56,763 nt of DNA from Halomonas smyrnensis AAD6 (GCF_000265245.1 NZ_AJKS02000002.1:277573-334335); one strand, 5' to 3'; shown: positions 46,522 through 55,653, counted from the first letter of the stretch. Notes: a model not told the origin generated them from the sequence alone. Numbers and translations: made by a program.

Positions 46522-47358
46522 GTGAGTGAAGGCAAGCGCAGAACGGCGGGACGCCCGGCGAGCGGCAAGGGCAGCGGCGGCCACAGCCAGTCCCTGGTGC
46601 GCGGACTCAACCTGCTGGAGCGCCTGGCGGGCAATCCCGGCGGCCTGGCGCTGTCCGAGATCGCCGAGCAGGCCGAACTCGCCCCCTCCACCACCCACCG
46701 GCTGCTCCAGGCCCTGCAGAGCCAGGGCTACATCACCCAGGACAACGAGCTCGGGCTGTGGAAGATCGACGTCAAGACCTTCCGCATCGGCAACAGCTTC
46801 CTCGAGGCCCGCGACTTCGTCGCCGCCAGCCGGCCCTTCCTGCGCCGGCTGACCGCCCAGACCGGCGAGACCGCCAACCTCGGCGTGCGCGACGGCAGCA
46901 CCGCGGTGTTCCTGGCCCAGAGCGAATCGCCGCAGATGATGCGCATGATCACCCGCCTGGGCTCCCGGGCGCCGCTGCACGCCTCCGGCGTGGGCAAGGC
47001 GCTGATGGCCTGGCTGCCCGACGACGAGCTGGAGCGGGTGCTCGACGAGCGCGGCCTGGCGCGGGTGACCGTCAACACCCTCCACGACCCGTCGACGCTG
47101 CGCGAGAGCCTGGCCGAGATCCGCCGCCAGGGCTACGCCTGCGATCGCGAGGAGCACGCCATCGGCCTGCAGTGCGTGGCCGCCTGCATCCACGACGAGC
47201 AGGGCATCCCGCTGGCCGCCATCTCGGTCTCCGGCCCCAAGGCGCGGATTCCCGAGGAGCGCCTGCCCGAGCTCGGCGAGCAGATCCGCGAGGCCGCCGA
47301 GGAGATCACCGCCCGGCTGGGCGGCCGCATTCCCGCCGCCGACGAACTGCCGGCCTGA
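46522..47358 (+). CDS. IclR-family transcriptional regulator
   Basis: 278 residues from a GTG at 46522 with AGGAG upstream. A basic N-terminal tail (KRRTAGRPASGKG) is followed by the IclR winged helix (LVRGLNLLERLAGNPGGLAL, APSTTHRLLQALQSQGY) and the GAF-like effector domain with GVGKALMAWLPDDEL and AISVSGPKARI. Position after the purine permease suggests control of the deaminase-permease pair. However, in P. putida the homogentisate regulator HmgR is also IclR-type and the homogentisate operon starts 630 bp downstream, so that role is possible too. Confidence 0.88.
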   Translation: MSEGKRRTAGRPASGKGSGGHSQSLVRGLNLLERLAGNPGGLALSEIAEQAELAPSTTHRLLQALQSQGYITQDNELGLWKIDVKTFRIGNSFLEARDFVAASRPFLRRLTAQTGETANLGVRDGSTAVFLAQSESPQMMRMITRLGSRAPLHASGVGKALMAWLPDDELERVLDERGLARVTVNTLHDPSTLRESLAEIRRQGYACDREEHAIGLQCVAACIHDEQGIPLAAISVSGPKARIPEERLPELGEQIREAAEEITARLGGRIPAADELPA

Positions 47359-47400
47359 TTCGAGCCCGGCACCGCCGGGCCTTTCGGCTCAAGACCTTTC

Positions 47401-47871
47401 TCACGTCTCCAGCTTCGTCAGCTGGCTCTCCAGCCGGCTCATCAGCTCGAACAGCTGGCGATACTCCTCGATCGACAGCGGCGCCACCAGCTCGGCCTCC
47501 CAGGCGCGCGCCTCGGGAATCAGCGCCGCCAGCAGCGCCTCGCCCGCCGCGGTCAGACTGAGCTCGTGGCGGCGCTGATCCTCCGGCGAGGGCCGCCGCC
47601 GGATCAGCTCCCGCGCCTCCAGCCCCTGCACCGCCCGCGAGACCCGCGCCTTGTCCATGCGCGTGGCCTCGCGAATCTGCTTGGCGGTCAGCTCCTCGCG
47701 ATGATGCAGCCAGGCCAGCACCCGCCACTGGGCCACGGTCAGGTCGTGGCGGGTCTCGTAGAGGCGCGCCAGCGCCTGGCTGATGCGGTCGGCCAGGTGG
47801 TTGAGGCGATAGGGCAGGAACTGGTCGAGGTCGAAGCGTTCGGCGGGGGCATCATCGGGCGTCATGGGCAT
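47401..47871 (-). CDS. MarR-family transcriptional regulator, divergent from hmgA
   Basis: 156 residues from ATG 47871; an ATG two codons later (47865) has equal support. MarR winged helix: LTVAQWRVLAWLHHREELTA, KQIREATRMDKARVSRAVQGLE, and the wing RRPSPEDQRRHELSLTAAG. The 118-bp divergent region carries two copies of a 16-bp palindrome, so this protein most likely represses hmgA-fahA-maiA and itself, with homogentisate or a related aromatic acid as inducer. The regulator-operator link is inferred. Confidence 0.88.
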   Translation of the reverse strand: MPMTPDDAPAERFDLDQFLPYRLNHLADRISQALARLYETRHDLTVAQWRVLAWLHHREELTAKQIREATRMDKARVSRAVQGLEARELIRRRPSPEDQRRHELSLTAAGEALLAALIPEARAWEAELVAPLSIEEYRQLFELMSRLESQLTKLET

Positions 47872-47913
47872 CTCGTCGGGACGGTGTCGGGCGTACTACC
47901 AAGGTCGCGAGAT

Positions 47914-47929
47914 GGTTGCATATGAAACC
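47914..47929. promoter_or_regulatory. Operator palindrome 1 (GGTTGCATATGAAACC)
   Basis: One mismatch pair from the perfect palindrome GGTTTCATATGAAACC; lies nearer the marR start (43 bp upstream of it). Together with palindrome 2 it forms a pair with centres 39 bp apart, suited to co-operative binding of MarR-type dimers. Confidence 0.75.
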
Positions 47930-47952
47930 AATGAGGGCTAGCCTGCCCCTAT

Positions 47953-47968
47953 AGTTTCATTTGAAACC
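47953..47968. promoter_or_regulatory. Operator palindrome 2 (AGTTTCATTTGAAACC)
   Basis: Same motif as palindrome 1, ending 21 bp before the hmgA start codon, where a bound repressor would block transcription initiation or early elongation. Confidence 0.75.
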
Positions 47969-47989
47969 ATATCCCGCGAGGGCACCACA

Positions 47990-49297
47990 ATGACAACATC
48001 GCTCGACCATCAGCCGGGCTTTCGCAACCACTTCGCCAGCGAGGCGCTGCCGGGCGCGCTGCCCGAGGGCCAGAACTCGCCCCAGCGCTGCCCCTATGGC
48101 CTCTACGCCGAGCAGCTCTCCGGCTCGGCCTTCACCGCGCCGCGCCCGCACAACCTGCGCAGCTGGCTGTATCGCATCCGCCCCTCGGTGGCCCAGAGCG
48201 CCTACGAGCCGCTCGATGCCGGCCGCGTGGCCACCGCGCCGCCGGCGCGCCCCGCCGCCGACCCCAACCAGATGCGCTGGGACCCGCTGCCGCTGCCCGA
48301 GGCGCCCACCGACTTCCTCGACGGCCTGCTGACCGTCGCCGTCAACGGCGACGCCGCCACCCAGACCGGCTGCGGCGTGCATCTCTACGCCTGCAACCGC
48401 GACATGACCGAGCGCTTCCTCTACGACGCCGACGGCGAGCTGCTGATCGTGCCCCAGCTCGGCGCCCTGCGGCTGCGCACCGAGTTCGGCGAGCTCGAGA
48501 TCGGCAACGGCGAGATCGCGGTGATCCCGCGCGGGGTCAAGTTCCAGGTGCGCCTGGCCCGGGGCTGCGAGCAGGCCCACGGCTACGTCTGCGAGAACTA
48601 CGGCAGCCCCTTCGAGCTGCCGGGCCTGGGGCCGATCGGCGCCAACGGCCTGGCCAACCCGCGCGACTTCCTGACCCCGGTGGCCGCCTATGAAGAGCTC
48701 GAGGGCGACTTCGAGCTGGTGGCCAAGTTCTCCGGGCGCTTGTGGCGCACCCGGCTCGACCACTCGCCGCTGGACGTGGTGGCCTGGCACGGCAACTACG
48801 CGCCCTACAAGTACGATCTGGCCAACTTCAACACCGTCAACACGGTGAGCTTCGACCATCCCGACCCGTCGATCTTCACCGTGCTGACCTCGCCGTCGGA
48901 CACCGCCGGCACCGCCAATATCGACTTCGTGATCTTCCCGCCGCGCTGGATGGTGGCCGAGGACACCTTCCGCCCGCCCTACTTCCATCGCAACCTGATG
49001 AGCGAGTTCATGGGCCTGATCCACGGCGAATACGACGCCAAGGCGGAGGGCTTTTCGCCCGGCGGCGCCAGCCTGCACAACGCCATGTCGCCCCACGGCC
49101 CGGACGCCGAGACCTTCGACAAGGCCACCCAGGCCGAGCTCGAGCCCCGATATCAGGGCGACACCCTGGCCTTCATGTTCGAGAGCCGCTACGTCTTCCA
49201 GCCCACCGAGACGGCGCTGGCGGCGGACTTCCGCCAGCGCGACTACGTCGACGTGTGGCAGGGGCTGGCCTCGCACTTCGACCCGAATCGGCGATAA
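47990..49297 (+). CDS. hmgA: Homogentisate 1,2-dioxygenase
   Basis: 435 residues, ATG 47990. The N-terminus [20 protein letters not shown] and [18 protein letters not shown], then [20 protein letters not shown], and the Fe(II)-binding cupin region [20 protein letters not shown] with [11 protein letters not shown] are all conserved. It opens the ring of homogentisate to maleylacetoacetate in tyrosine/phenylalanine degradation. First gene of hmgA-fahA-maiA; two MarR-type operators lie upstream. Confidence 0.97.
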   Translation: MTTSLDHQPGFRNHFASEALPGALPEGQNSPQRCPYGLYAEQLSGSAFTAPRPHNLRSWLYRIRPSVAQSAYEPLDAGRVATAPPARPAADPNQMRWDPLPLPEAPTDFLDGLLTVAVNGDAATQTGCGVHLYACNRDMTERFLYDADGELLIVPQLGALRLRTEFGELEIGNGEIAVIPRGVKFQVRLARGCEQAHGYVCENYGSPFELPGLGPIGANGLANPRDFLTPVAAYEELEGDFELVAKFSGRLWRTRLDHSPLDVVAWHGNYAPYKYDLANFNTVNTVSFDHPDPSIFTVLTSPSDTAGTANIDFVIFPPRWMVAEDTFRPPYFHRNLMSEFMGLIHGEYDAKAEGFSPGGASLHNAMSPHGPDAETFDKATQAELEPRYQGDTLAFMFESRYVFQPTETALAADFRQRDYVDVWQGLASHFDPNRR

Positions 49298-49384
49298 CCG
49301 CTACCGAAGAAGATGAGCGCCGGGGACAAGACGCTCTGGAAACCGGACGCCCCGAATCCTCTGACATACCAACAGGAACGCCCC

Positions 49385-50404
49385 ATGAAACTCGCCACCC
49401 TGAACGTCGGCCGCGACGGCGAACTGATCGTCGTCTCCCGTGACCTGACCCGCGCCGTGCGCGCCACCGACATCGCCGCCACCCTGCAGCAGGCGATCGA
49501 GCGCTGGGACGAGCTCGCCCCGCGCCTCGAGGAGCGCTACGCGGCGCTCAACGCCGGTCGCGCGGAGGGCGCCTTCGACCTCGACGTCGCCGCCCTGCAC
49601 TCGCCGCTGCCGCGCACCTACCACTGGGCCGACGGCTCCGCCTACCTCAACCACGTGCAGCTGGTGCGCCGCGCCCGCGACGCCGAGATGCCCGAGACCT
49701 TCTGGACCGACCCGCTGATGTACCAGGGCGGCGGCGACAGCTTCCTGGCGCCCACCGAAGACATCGAGGCGGTCAGCGAGGACCACGGCATCGACTTCGA
49801 GGGCGAGCTCGCCGTGATCACCGACGACGTGCCGATGGCGGTGACGCCGGAGCAGGCCGCCGGCCACATCAAGCTGATCATGCTGGTCAACGACGTCAGC
49901 CTGCGCGGCCTGATCCCCGGCGAGCTGGCCAAGGGCTTCGGCTTCTTCCAGGCCAAGCCGGCCTCCAGCTTCTCGCCGATCTGCGTGACCCCGGACGAGC
50001 TGGGCGACGCCTGGCAGGACGGCCGCGTCCACCTGCCGCTGACCGTGCACCTGAACGGCGAGAAGTTCGGCGAGCCCGAGGCCGGCCCGGACATGATCTT
50101 CGGCTTCCCCGAGCTGGTCGCCCACGCCGCCCGCACCCGCCACCTGGGCGCCGGCGCCGTGGTCGGCTCGGGCACCGTGTCCAATCCCGACGCCGACGGC
50201 GGCCCCGGCAAGCCGGTCGCCGACGGCGGCGTGGGCTACAGCTGCCTGGCCGAGGTACGCATGGTCGAGAAGATCCTCCACGGCGAGAGCCGCACCCCCT
50301 TCATGCGCTTCGGCGACCGGGTGCGCATCGAGATGTTCGACCGCGAGGGCCGGAGCATCTTCGGCGCCATCGACCAGCGAGTCGTGAAGCACGAGGCGCA
50401 GTGA
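49385..50404 (+). CDS. fahA: Fumarylacetoacetase
   Basis: 339 residues from ATG 49385 with AGGAAC upstream. FAH-family fold: YHWADGSAYLNHVQLVRRAR, metal ligands in DFEGELAVITDDVPM, GFGFFQAKPASSFSPICVTP, and GSGTVSNPDADGG. It hydrolyses fumarylacetoacetate to fumarate and acetoacetate. 87 bp after hmgA; its stop is 11 bases before the maiA start. The bacterial short form (about 330-340 residues) differs from the 420-residue eukaryotic type. Confidence 0.95.
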   Translation: MKLATLNVGRDGELIVVSRDLTRAVRATDIAATLQQAIERWDELAPRLEERYAALNAGRAEGAFDLDVAALHSPLPRTYHWADGSAYLNHVQLVRRARDAEMPETFWTDPLMYQGGGDSFLAPTEDIEAVSEDHGIDFEGELAVITDDVPMAVTPEQAAGHIKLIMLVNDVSLRGLIPGELAKGFGFFQAKPASSFSPICVTPDELGDAWQDGRVHLPLTVHLNGEKFGEPEAGPDMIFGFPELVAHAARTRHLGAGAVVGSGTVSNPDADGGPGKPVADGGVGYSCLAEVRMVEKILHGESRTPFMRFGDRVRIEMFDREGRSIFGAIDQRVVKHEAQ

Positions 50405-50415
50405 GGAGGCCGGCC

Positions 50416-51060
50416 ATGACCACGCTCTACGGCTATTTCCGCTCGTCCGCCGCCTACCGGGTGCGCATCGCGCTGAACCTCAAGGGCCTGGCCTACGACC
50501 AGGCCCCGATCGACCTGGTGGCCGGCGAGCAGCGCGGCGAGGCCTATCTGGCCGACAATCCCCAGGGGCTGGTACCGACGCTGGTCACCGACGACGGCCT
50601 GCGGTTGACCCAGTCGCTGGCCATCTGCGAGTACCTGGAGGAGGTCCACCCCGAGCCGGCGCTGCTGCCCGAGGCGCCCGCCGAGCGCGCCCGGGTACGC
50701 GCCCTGGCCCAGCTGGTGGCCTGCGAGATGCACCCGCCGAACAACCTGCGGGTGCTCAGGTACCTGACCGGCGAGCTCGGCGTCGACGAGGCGGCCAAGC
50801 TTGGCTGGTATCGCCACTGGGTCCAGGAGGGCTTCACCGCGCTGGAGGCCATGCTCAGCCGCGAGGCCGGCAGCGGCCAGTTCTGCCACGGCGACGCCCC
50901 GAGCCTGGCCGACGCCTGCCTGGTGCCCCAGGTGTTCAACGCCGAGCGCTTCGACTGCGACCTCTCGGCCTACCCGCGCATCCGGCGCATCGCCGACAAC
51001 GCCCGCGCCCTAGACGCCTTCCGGCGGGCGGCCCCCGGAGAGCAGCCCGACGCGCGCTGA
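50416..51060 (+). CDS. maiA: Maleylacetoacetate isomerase (zeta-class glutathione transferase)
   Basis: 214 residues from ATG 50416, six bases after GAGGAGG. The zeta GST active-site motif LYGYFRSSAAYRVRIALNLKG (SSxxxR) is present, followed by NPQGLVPTLV, LTQSLAICEYLEE and ACEMHPPNNLRVL. It isomerises maleylacetoacetate to fumarylacetoacetate using glutathione. Last gene of the homogentisate operon, ended by a bidirectional hairpin. Confidence 0.95.
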   Translation: MTTLYGYFRSSAAYRVRIALNLKGLAYDQAPIDLVAGEQRGEAYLADNPQGLVPTLVTDDGLRLTQSLAICEYLEEVHPEPALLPEAPAERARVRALAQLVACEMHPPNNLRVLRYLTGELGVDEAAKLGWYRHWVQEGFTALEAMLSREAGSGQFCHGDAPSLADACLVPQVFNAERFDCDLSAYPRIRRIADNARALDAFRRAAPGEQPDAR

Positions 51061-51106
51061 GCGTTCGGCAGCACCTCCCCACATCCCATCTCATATTCCC
51101 CCGATG

Positions 51107-51135
51107 AAGAAGGGCGCCAACGGCGCCCTTCTTTT
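51107..51135. terminator. Bidirectional terminator between maiA and a LysR gene
   Basis: AAGAAGGGCGCC pairs with GGCGCCCTTCTT around a 3-base loop, followed by TT on plus and preceded by sequence giving a short T-tract on minus; convergent genes on both sides. Confidence 0.85.
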
Positions 51136-51151
51136 CGACGTGAACGCTCAC

Positions 51152-51997
51152 TCACTTGAGCTTGCCGAGCAGCTCCCGGATCAGCTCGCGATGCTCGCCG
51201 TGGAGGCGATAGGCCACGTAGGCCCTGAGTTCGATCGGCGGCGCGTCCTCGACCATGAACAGCCGCTCCTCCCGGCAGTGAGGCGCCACGATGTCCCGCG
51301 GCAGGTAGGCGGCGCCGCCGCACTCCAGCAGCAGGTTCAGGGCGATGCGCCCGCTGTTGACCCGGCCCCGCGCCAGCAGCCGCTGGGGGAAGTGGCCCTC
51401 GTGGACGCTGGCGAAGGCGGTGCCCCACTCGACCCGGATGTAGCCATCGCCCACCGCCTGCTCGGCGCGCTGGCCGGGGCGGCTCGACACCATCACCAGC
51501 GGAAGGGTCGCCACCTCCTCGACGCCCACCTCGCGGATGCGCGGGGTATCGTAGAGGAAGCCGACGTCGATCATGTTCTGCTCGAGCTTCTCCACCACCC
51601 GCAGCGGCGTGCTCTCCTCGGCGCGGATGCCGAGCGCCGGGTAGGCGCGATAGATGTCGGTGAGCCACGCTTGGAGGAAGATATCCCACAGGCTGGCGAC
51701 GCCGGCCACCACCAGCCGCCGCTGGTGGCGCTCGCTGAGCGCGGTGTCCTCATAGGCCCGCTCCCAGGCGTCGAGCAGGAAGCGCGCGTGGCGCTCCATG
51801 CGCTCCCCGGCGGGGGTCAGGCCGATGCGATGATGGCCGCGGCTGAACAGCGCCAGGCCCATGTGCTCCTCGAGCTGGCGGATGCGCGCGCTGACCGTGG
51901 AGGGCGAGACGCTGAGGCTCTCGGCGGCGCGGCCGAAGTTGCGCAGGCGGCTCACCTCGAGGAAGGTTTGCAGCAGTTGAGTATCCAGGGCGGTCAC
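51152..51997 (-). CDS. LysR-family transcriptional regulator, divergent from the SulP gene
   Basis: 281 residues from a GTG at 51997 preceded by GGAAAAG. The helix-turn-helix reads FLEVSRLRNFGRAAESLSVS, PSTVSARIRQLEEHMGLALF, and the effector domain includes VGFLYDTPRIREVGVEEV. It resembles the HdfR-like branch. Divergent transcription from the SulP transporter across a 103-bp, T-rich region suggests that it controls that gene. Ligand unknown. Confidence 0.87.
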   Translation of the reverse strand: MTALDTQLLQTFLEVSRLRNFGRAAESLSVSPSTVSARIRQLEEHMGLALFSRGHHRIGLTPAGERMERHARFLLDAWERAYEDTALSERHQRRLVVAGVASLWDIFLQAWLTDIYRAYPALGIRAEESTPLRVVEKLEQNMIDVGFLYDTPRIREVGVEEVATLPLVMVSSRPGQRAEQAVGDGYIRVEWGTAFASVHEGHFPQRLLARGRVNSGRIALNLLLECGGAAYLPRDIVAPHCREERLFMVEDAPPIELRAYVAYRLHGEHRELIRELLGKLK

Positions 51998-52100
51998 CTT
52001 CGGCTTTTCCGTTCATGAAGGCCAAAAAATTTTGTTTTTCAGGATAACGGCTTTTTTCTAGGCTAGCGCCTCCCATCCATCCGACATTCGAGGTTCCCCC

Positions 52101-53867
52101 ATGGCGTCCCGACTCTCGCGTTACCTGCCGTTCCTGAGCTGGGGCCGGGACCTCGATCGCAGGATGCTCTCCGCCGACCTGATGGCCGGGCTCACCGGCG
52201 CCATCCTGGTGCTGCCCCAGGGCGTCGCCTACGCCTTCATCGCCGGCCTGCCGCCAGAGGTCGGCCTCTATACCGCCATCGTCGCCGCCACCGTCGCCGC
52301 GCTGTTCGGCAGCTCCTGGCACATGATCTCGGGGCCCACCGCGGCGCTCTCCATCGTGCTGGCCAGCGTGGTCGGCGGCCTGGGCACGCTGACGCCGGCG
52401 GAGTACCTGGGCGCGGCGATCACGGTCACGCTGCTGGTCGGGGTGATCCAGCTGGCCATGGGGCTGTTGCGCCTCGGCAGCCTGGTCAGCTTCATCTCGC
52501 ACACGGTGGTGATCGGCTTCACCACCGGGGCGGCGATCCTGATCGCCACCAGCCAGATGCAGCACGTGCTCGGCATCGAGGTGCCCGGCCAGGGCTTCCT
52601 GGTCGAACTGGCCGGGCTCGTCCGCGCGCTGCCGGACACCAACCTCTACGCGCTGGCCGTCGCCCTGATCTCGCTGATCACCTCGGTAGTCGCGCGGCGC
52701 CTCAACCGCCGCAGCCCGCACCTGCTGCTGGGCCTGGCCACGGGCAGCCTGGCCTGCTGGCTGCTGGACGGCGAGGCCCACGGCGTCGCGCTGGTCGGCG
52801 CCCTGCCCGGCACCCTGCCGCCGCTGACGCTGCCCGAGCTGTCGCCGGACAGCCTGCGCGTGCTGACCTCCGGCGCCTTCGCCATCGCCCTGCTGGGGCT
52901 GATCGAGGCGGTGTCGATCGCCCGGGCCATCGCCCTGCGCTCGCGCCAGGTGATCGACGGCAACCAGGAGTTCATCGGCCAGGGGCTGTCCAACATCGTC
53001 GGCGGCTTCTTCTCCTGCTACGCCAGCTCCGGCTCCTTCACCCGCTCCGGCGCCAACTACGACGCCGGTGCGCGCACCCCGCTGGCCTCGGTGTTCGCCG
53101 CCGCGCTGCTGGTGCTGATCCTGGTCTTCGCCCCGGGCATCACCGCCTACCTGCCGCTGCCGGCCATGGCCGGCGGCATCCTGCTGATCGCCTGGAACCT
53201 GATCGACGCCCGGCACATCGTGCAGCTGGTGCGCGCCAGCCGCCACGAGGCGATGGTGCTGGCGGCCACCGTCGCCGCCACCCTGCTGGTGGCGCTGGAG
53301 TTCGCCATCTACATCGGCGTGCTGCTGTCGCTGGTGCTCTACCTCAAGCGCACCTCGCGGCCGACGGTGATGGAGGTGGCGCCGCGTCAGGATCATCCGC
53401 GCCGCCATATCCGCAACGTCCACCGCTACGAGCTCACCCAGTGCCCGCAACTGAAGATGCTGCGCATCGACGGCTCGCTGTTCTTCGGCGCCACCGACCA
53501 CGTGCAGCGTCGCCTGCGGGTGTTCAGCGCCGCGCCCGGCACCCGGGTGCTACTGATCGGCAAGGGCATCAATTTCATCGACACCGCCGGCGTCGAGCTG
53601 CTGCTGCAGGAGGCCGAGCGGCTGCGCGACCAGGGCGGCGACCTGATGATCAGTTCGCTCAAGGGCACCGTGCTCGACGAGCTGCGCCGACGCGGCGACC
53701 TGGCCCGGCTGGGCGAGGAGCGCTTCTTCGAATCGTCCGCGGAGGCGCTCGACGCCATCGTGCCGACGCTGGACCCGGAGGTATGCCGGCACTGCACCCT
53801 GCGCGTCTTCGACGAGTGCGCCCAGATGCCCGCGCCGGACGAGGACATCCTGGCGCGGGAGGGCTGA
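52101..53867 (+). CDS. SulP family anion transporter with STAS domain
   Basis: 588 residues, ATG 52101. The SulP core is GLTGAILVLPQGVAYAFIAG, GPTAALSIVLASVVG, SFISHTVVIGFTTGAAILI and GGFFSCYASSGSFTRSGANY, with about 12-14 helices. The C-terminal STAS domain (LKMLRIDGSLFFGATDHVQ, FIDTAGVELLLQEAERL) is followed by a cysteine-containing tail (CRHCTLRVFDECAQMP), which could bind metal or sense redox. Members carry sulphate, bicarbonate or dicarboxylates; the substrate cannot be read from sequence. Confidence 0.9.
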   Translation: MASRLSRYLPFLSWGRDLDRRMLSADLMAGLTGAILVLPQGVAYAFIAGLPPEVGLYTAIVAATVAALFGSSWHMISGPTAALSIVLASVVGGLGTLTPAEYLGAAITVTLLVGVIQLAMGLLRLGSLVSFISHTVVIGFTTGAAILIATSQMQHVLGIEVPGQGFLVELAGLVRALPDTNLYALAVALISLITSVVARRLNRRSPHLLLGLATGSLACWLLDGEAHGVALVGALPGTLPPLTLPELSPDSLRVLTSGAFAIALLGLIEAVSIARAIALRSRQVIDGNQEFIGQGLSNIVGGFFSCYASSGSFTRSGANYDAGARTPLASVFAAALLVLILVFAPGITAYLPLPAMAGGILLIAWNLIDARHIVQLVRASRHEAMVLAATVAATLLVALEFAIYIGVLLSLVLYLKRTSRPTVMEVAPRQDHPRRHIRNVHRYELTQCPQLKMLRIDGSLFFGATDHVQRRLRVFSAAPGTRVLLIGKGINFIDTAGVELLLQEAERLRDQGGDLMISSLKGTVLDELRRRGDLARLGEERFFESSAEALDAIVPTLDPEVCRHCTLRVFDECAQMPAPDEDILAREG

Positions 53868-53927
53868 AGCCAGGCGCCACGCGGAGTACACTAGCGCGCG
53901 ACCCCCACCGCCAGCCGAGGCCCGCGC

Positions 53928-54956
53928 ATGAGTTCTCACCTGCTCTCCGTCGATTCCCTGTCACGAGATGACGTCGATCACCTGATGCGCGTGGCGGCGC
54001 GCATGGAGCCGATCGCCCAACGCCGCAAGGTCACCCGGGTGCTGGAGGGCGCGGTGCTCGGCAACCTGTTCTTCGAGGCCAGCACCCGCACCCGCGTCAG
54101 CTTCCACACCGCCTTCTGCCGGCTCGGCGGCAGCGTCTGCGACACCACCGGCTTCACCTTCTCCTCCATGGCCAAGGGCGAGTCGCTCTACGACACCAGC
54201 CGGGTGATGAGCGGCTACTGCGACGCCATCGTGATGCGCCACCCGGAACAGGGCGCGGTGGCCGAGTTCGCCCAGGCCACCCACGTGCCGGTGATCAACG
54301 GCGGCGACGGCCCCGGCGAGCACCCCAGCCAGGCGCTGCTCGACCTCTACACCATCGAGAAGGAATTCGCGCGGCGCGGCAAGGCCCTGACCGGCGCCCA
54401 CATCCTGCTGACTGGCGACCTGAAGTTCGGCCGTACCGTGCACTCGCTGATCAAGCTGCTGTCGCTCCACGACCCGATGCGCCTGACCCTGGTCTCGCCC
54501 CCCGGCCTGGAGATGCCGCAGCACCTGATCGAGCTGGTCGCCTCCCGCGGCCATCGGGTCGAGACCCGCGAGAGCCTGGCCAGCGACTTCTCCGACGTCG
54601 ACGTGGTCTACACCACGCGCATCCAGAAGGAGCGCTTCACCGCCGAGATGAGCGAGGGCTTCAGCCTGTCGCGGGAGTACAGGGTGGACAAGGCGTTCAT
54701 GGACCAGCGCGTCAACGACCACGCCATCGTCATGCACCCGCTGCCCCGCGACAGCCGCCCGGACGCCAACGACCTGGACGTGGACCTCAACGGCGATCCG
54801 CGCCTGGCGATCTTCCGCCAGACCGACAACGGCATCCCGGTGCGCATGGCGATCTTCGCCACCCTGCTCCAGGTCGAGGACCAGATTGAGAAGGACCTGC
54901 GCGACGTGCCCTGGTTCGTGCCGAAGACCGTCGGCGTGGACGACGCCCAGTTCTGA
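53928..54956 (+). CDS. pyrB: Aspartate carbamoyltransferase catalytic chain
   Basis: 342 residues, ATG 53928. Carbamoyl-phosphate site FFEASTRTRVSFHTAF, ATHVPVINGGDGPGEHPSQALLD, LTGDLKFGRTVHSL, and the aspartate site HPLPRDSRPDANDL. It carries out the second step of pyrimidine synthesis. No pyrI and no inactive pyrC follow it, unlike E. coli and pseudomonad arrangements; with its 342-residue length it looks like a distinct, longer unregulated or self-regulated type. It converges on ruvX-yqgE-tonB. Confidence 0.95.
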   Translation: MSSHLLSVDSLSRDDVDHLMRVAARMEPIAQRRKVTRVLEGAVLGNLFFEASTRTRVSFHTAFCRLGGSVCDTTGFTFSSMAKGESLYDTSRVMSGYCDAIVMRHPEQGAVAEFAQATHVPVINGGDGPGEHPSQALLDLYTIEKEFARRGKALTGAHILLTGDLKFGRTVHSLIKLLSLHDPMRLTLVSPPGLEMPQHLIELVASRGHRVETRESLASDFSDVDVVYTTRIQKERFTAEMSEGFSLSREYRVDKAFMDQRVNDHAIVMHPLPRDSRPDANDLDVDLNGDPRLAIFRQTDNGIPVRMAIFATLLQVEDQIEKDLRDVPWFVPKTVGVDDAQF

Positions 54957-54993
54957 CGGGCAAGAAGGAACGAGACAGACAGCCAGAAACGGT

Positions 54994-55019
54994 AACGGGC
55001 CGGCGAATGCCGGCCCGTT
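54994..55019. terminator. Bidirectional terminator between pyrB and ruvX
   Basis: AACGGGCCGGC-GAAT-GCCGGCCCGTT, 11-bp perfect stem with a 4-base loop between convergent genes; tails are only weakly T-rich. Confidence 0.78.
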
Positions 55020-55047
55020 GCCGTCAGGAGAGCGGGAGCGAAGAGGA

Positions 55048-55494
55048 TCAGGGCCGCGGCGGCAGCCCCTCTGCCCGCGCCAGCCAGGCCTCGAGGATCA
55101 GCACCGCGGCCAGGCCGTCGACGCTGTCCTCGCGGTAGTTGCCGCGGTGGCCGGCTTCCCGGGCGATGCTCTTGGCCTCGCGGGTCGAGCCGCGCTCGTC
55201 GGCCATCTCGCAGGGCACGCCATAGCGGCCGTAGAGGCGCTTGCCGAACTTGCGCGCGCGGGTGCTCATCACGCTCTCGCTGCCGTCCATGTTGAGCGGC
55301 AGGCCGACCACGAACAGGTCGGGCCGCCACTCGTCCACCAGCCGCGCGATCCGGTCCCAGTCGGGGATGCCGTCGCGCGCCGGCAGCGGCTCCAGCGCCC
55401 GGGCGCTGGCGGTGAGCTCGTTGCCCACCGCCACGCCGATGCGGCGGGTGCCGAAGTCGAAGCCCAGGATCAGGCGCTGGCCACTGGCACTCAT
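55048..55494 (-). CDS. ruvX: RuvX/YqgF, RNase H-fold nuclease (pre-16S rRNA 5' processing)
   Basis: 148 residues from ATG 55494 with GGAG upstream. Acidic active-site residues lie in LGFDFGTRRIGVAVGN, VVGLPLNMDGS, DERGSTREA and NYREDSVDGLAAVLIL. The family processes the 5' end of 16S rRNA and was earlier proposed as a Holliday junction resolvase. Paired with yqgE on the same strand as usual. Confidence 0.94.
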   Translation of the reverse strand: MSASGQRLILGFDFGTRRIGVAVGNELTASARALEPLPARDGIPDWDRIARLVDEWRPDLFVVGLPLNMDGSESVMSTRARKFGKRLYGRYGVPCEMADERGSTREAKSIAREAGHRGNYREDSVDGLAAVLILEAWLARAEGLPPRP

Positions 55495-55653
55495 CGGCAA
55501 GGCTCCTCGAGGCGGCACCCGACCGACGAACGCGCCGAGCGACGGCCAGGCCAGGCGCCCGGAGGCGAGTCAGCGGAGTTGACGCGGGGTTCAATGAGCA
55601 TCGCGAGTCTCCGGGCAACACCGCCTGGGCGAGCGCAGGCCGTTCCGTTCATG

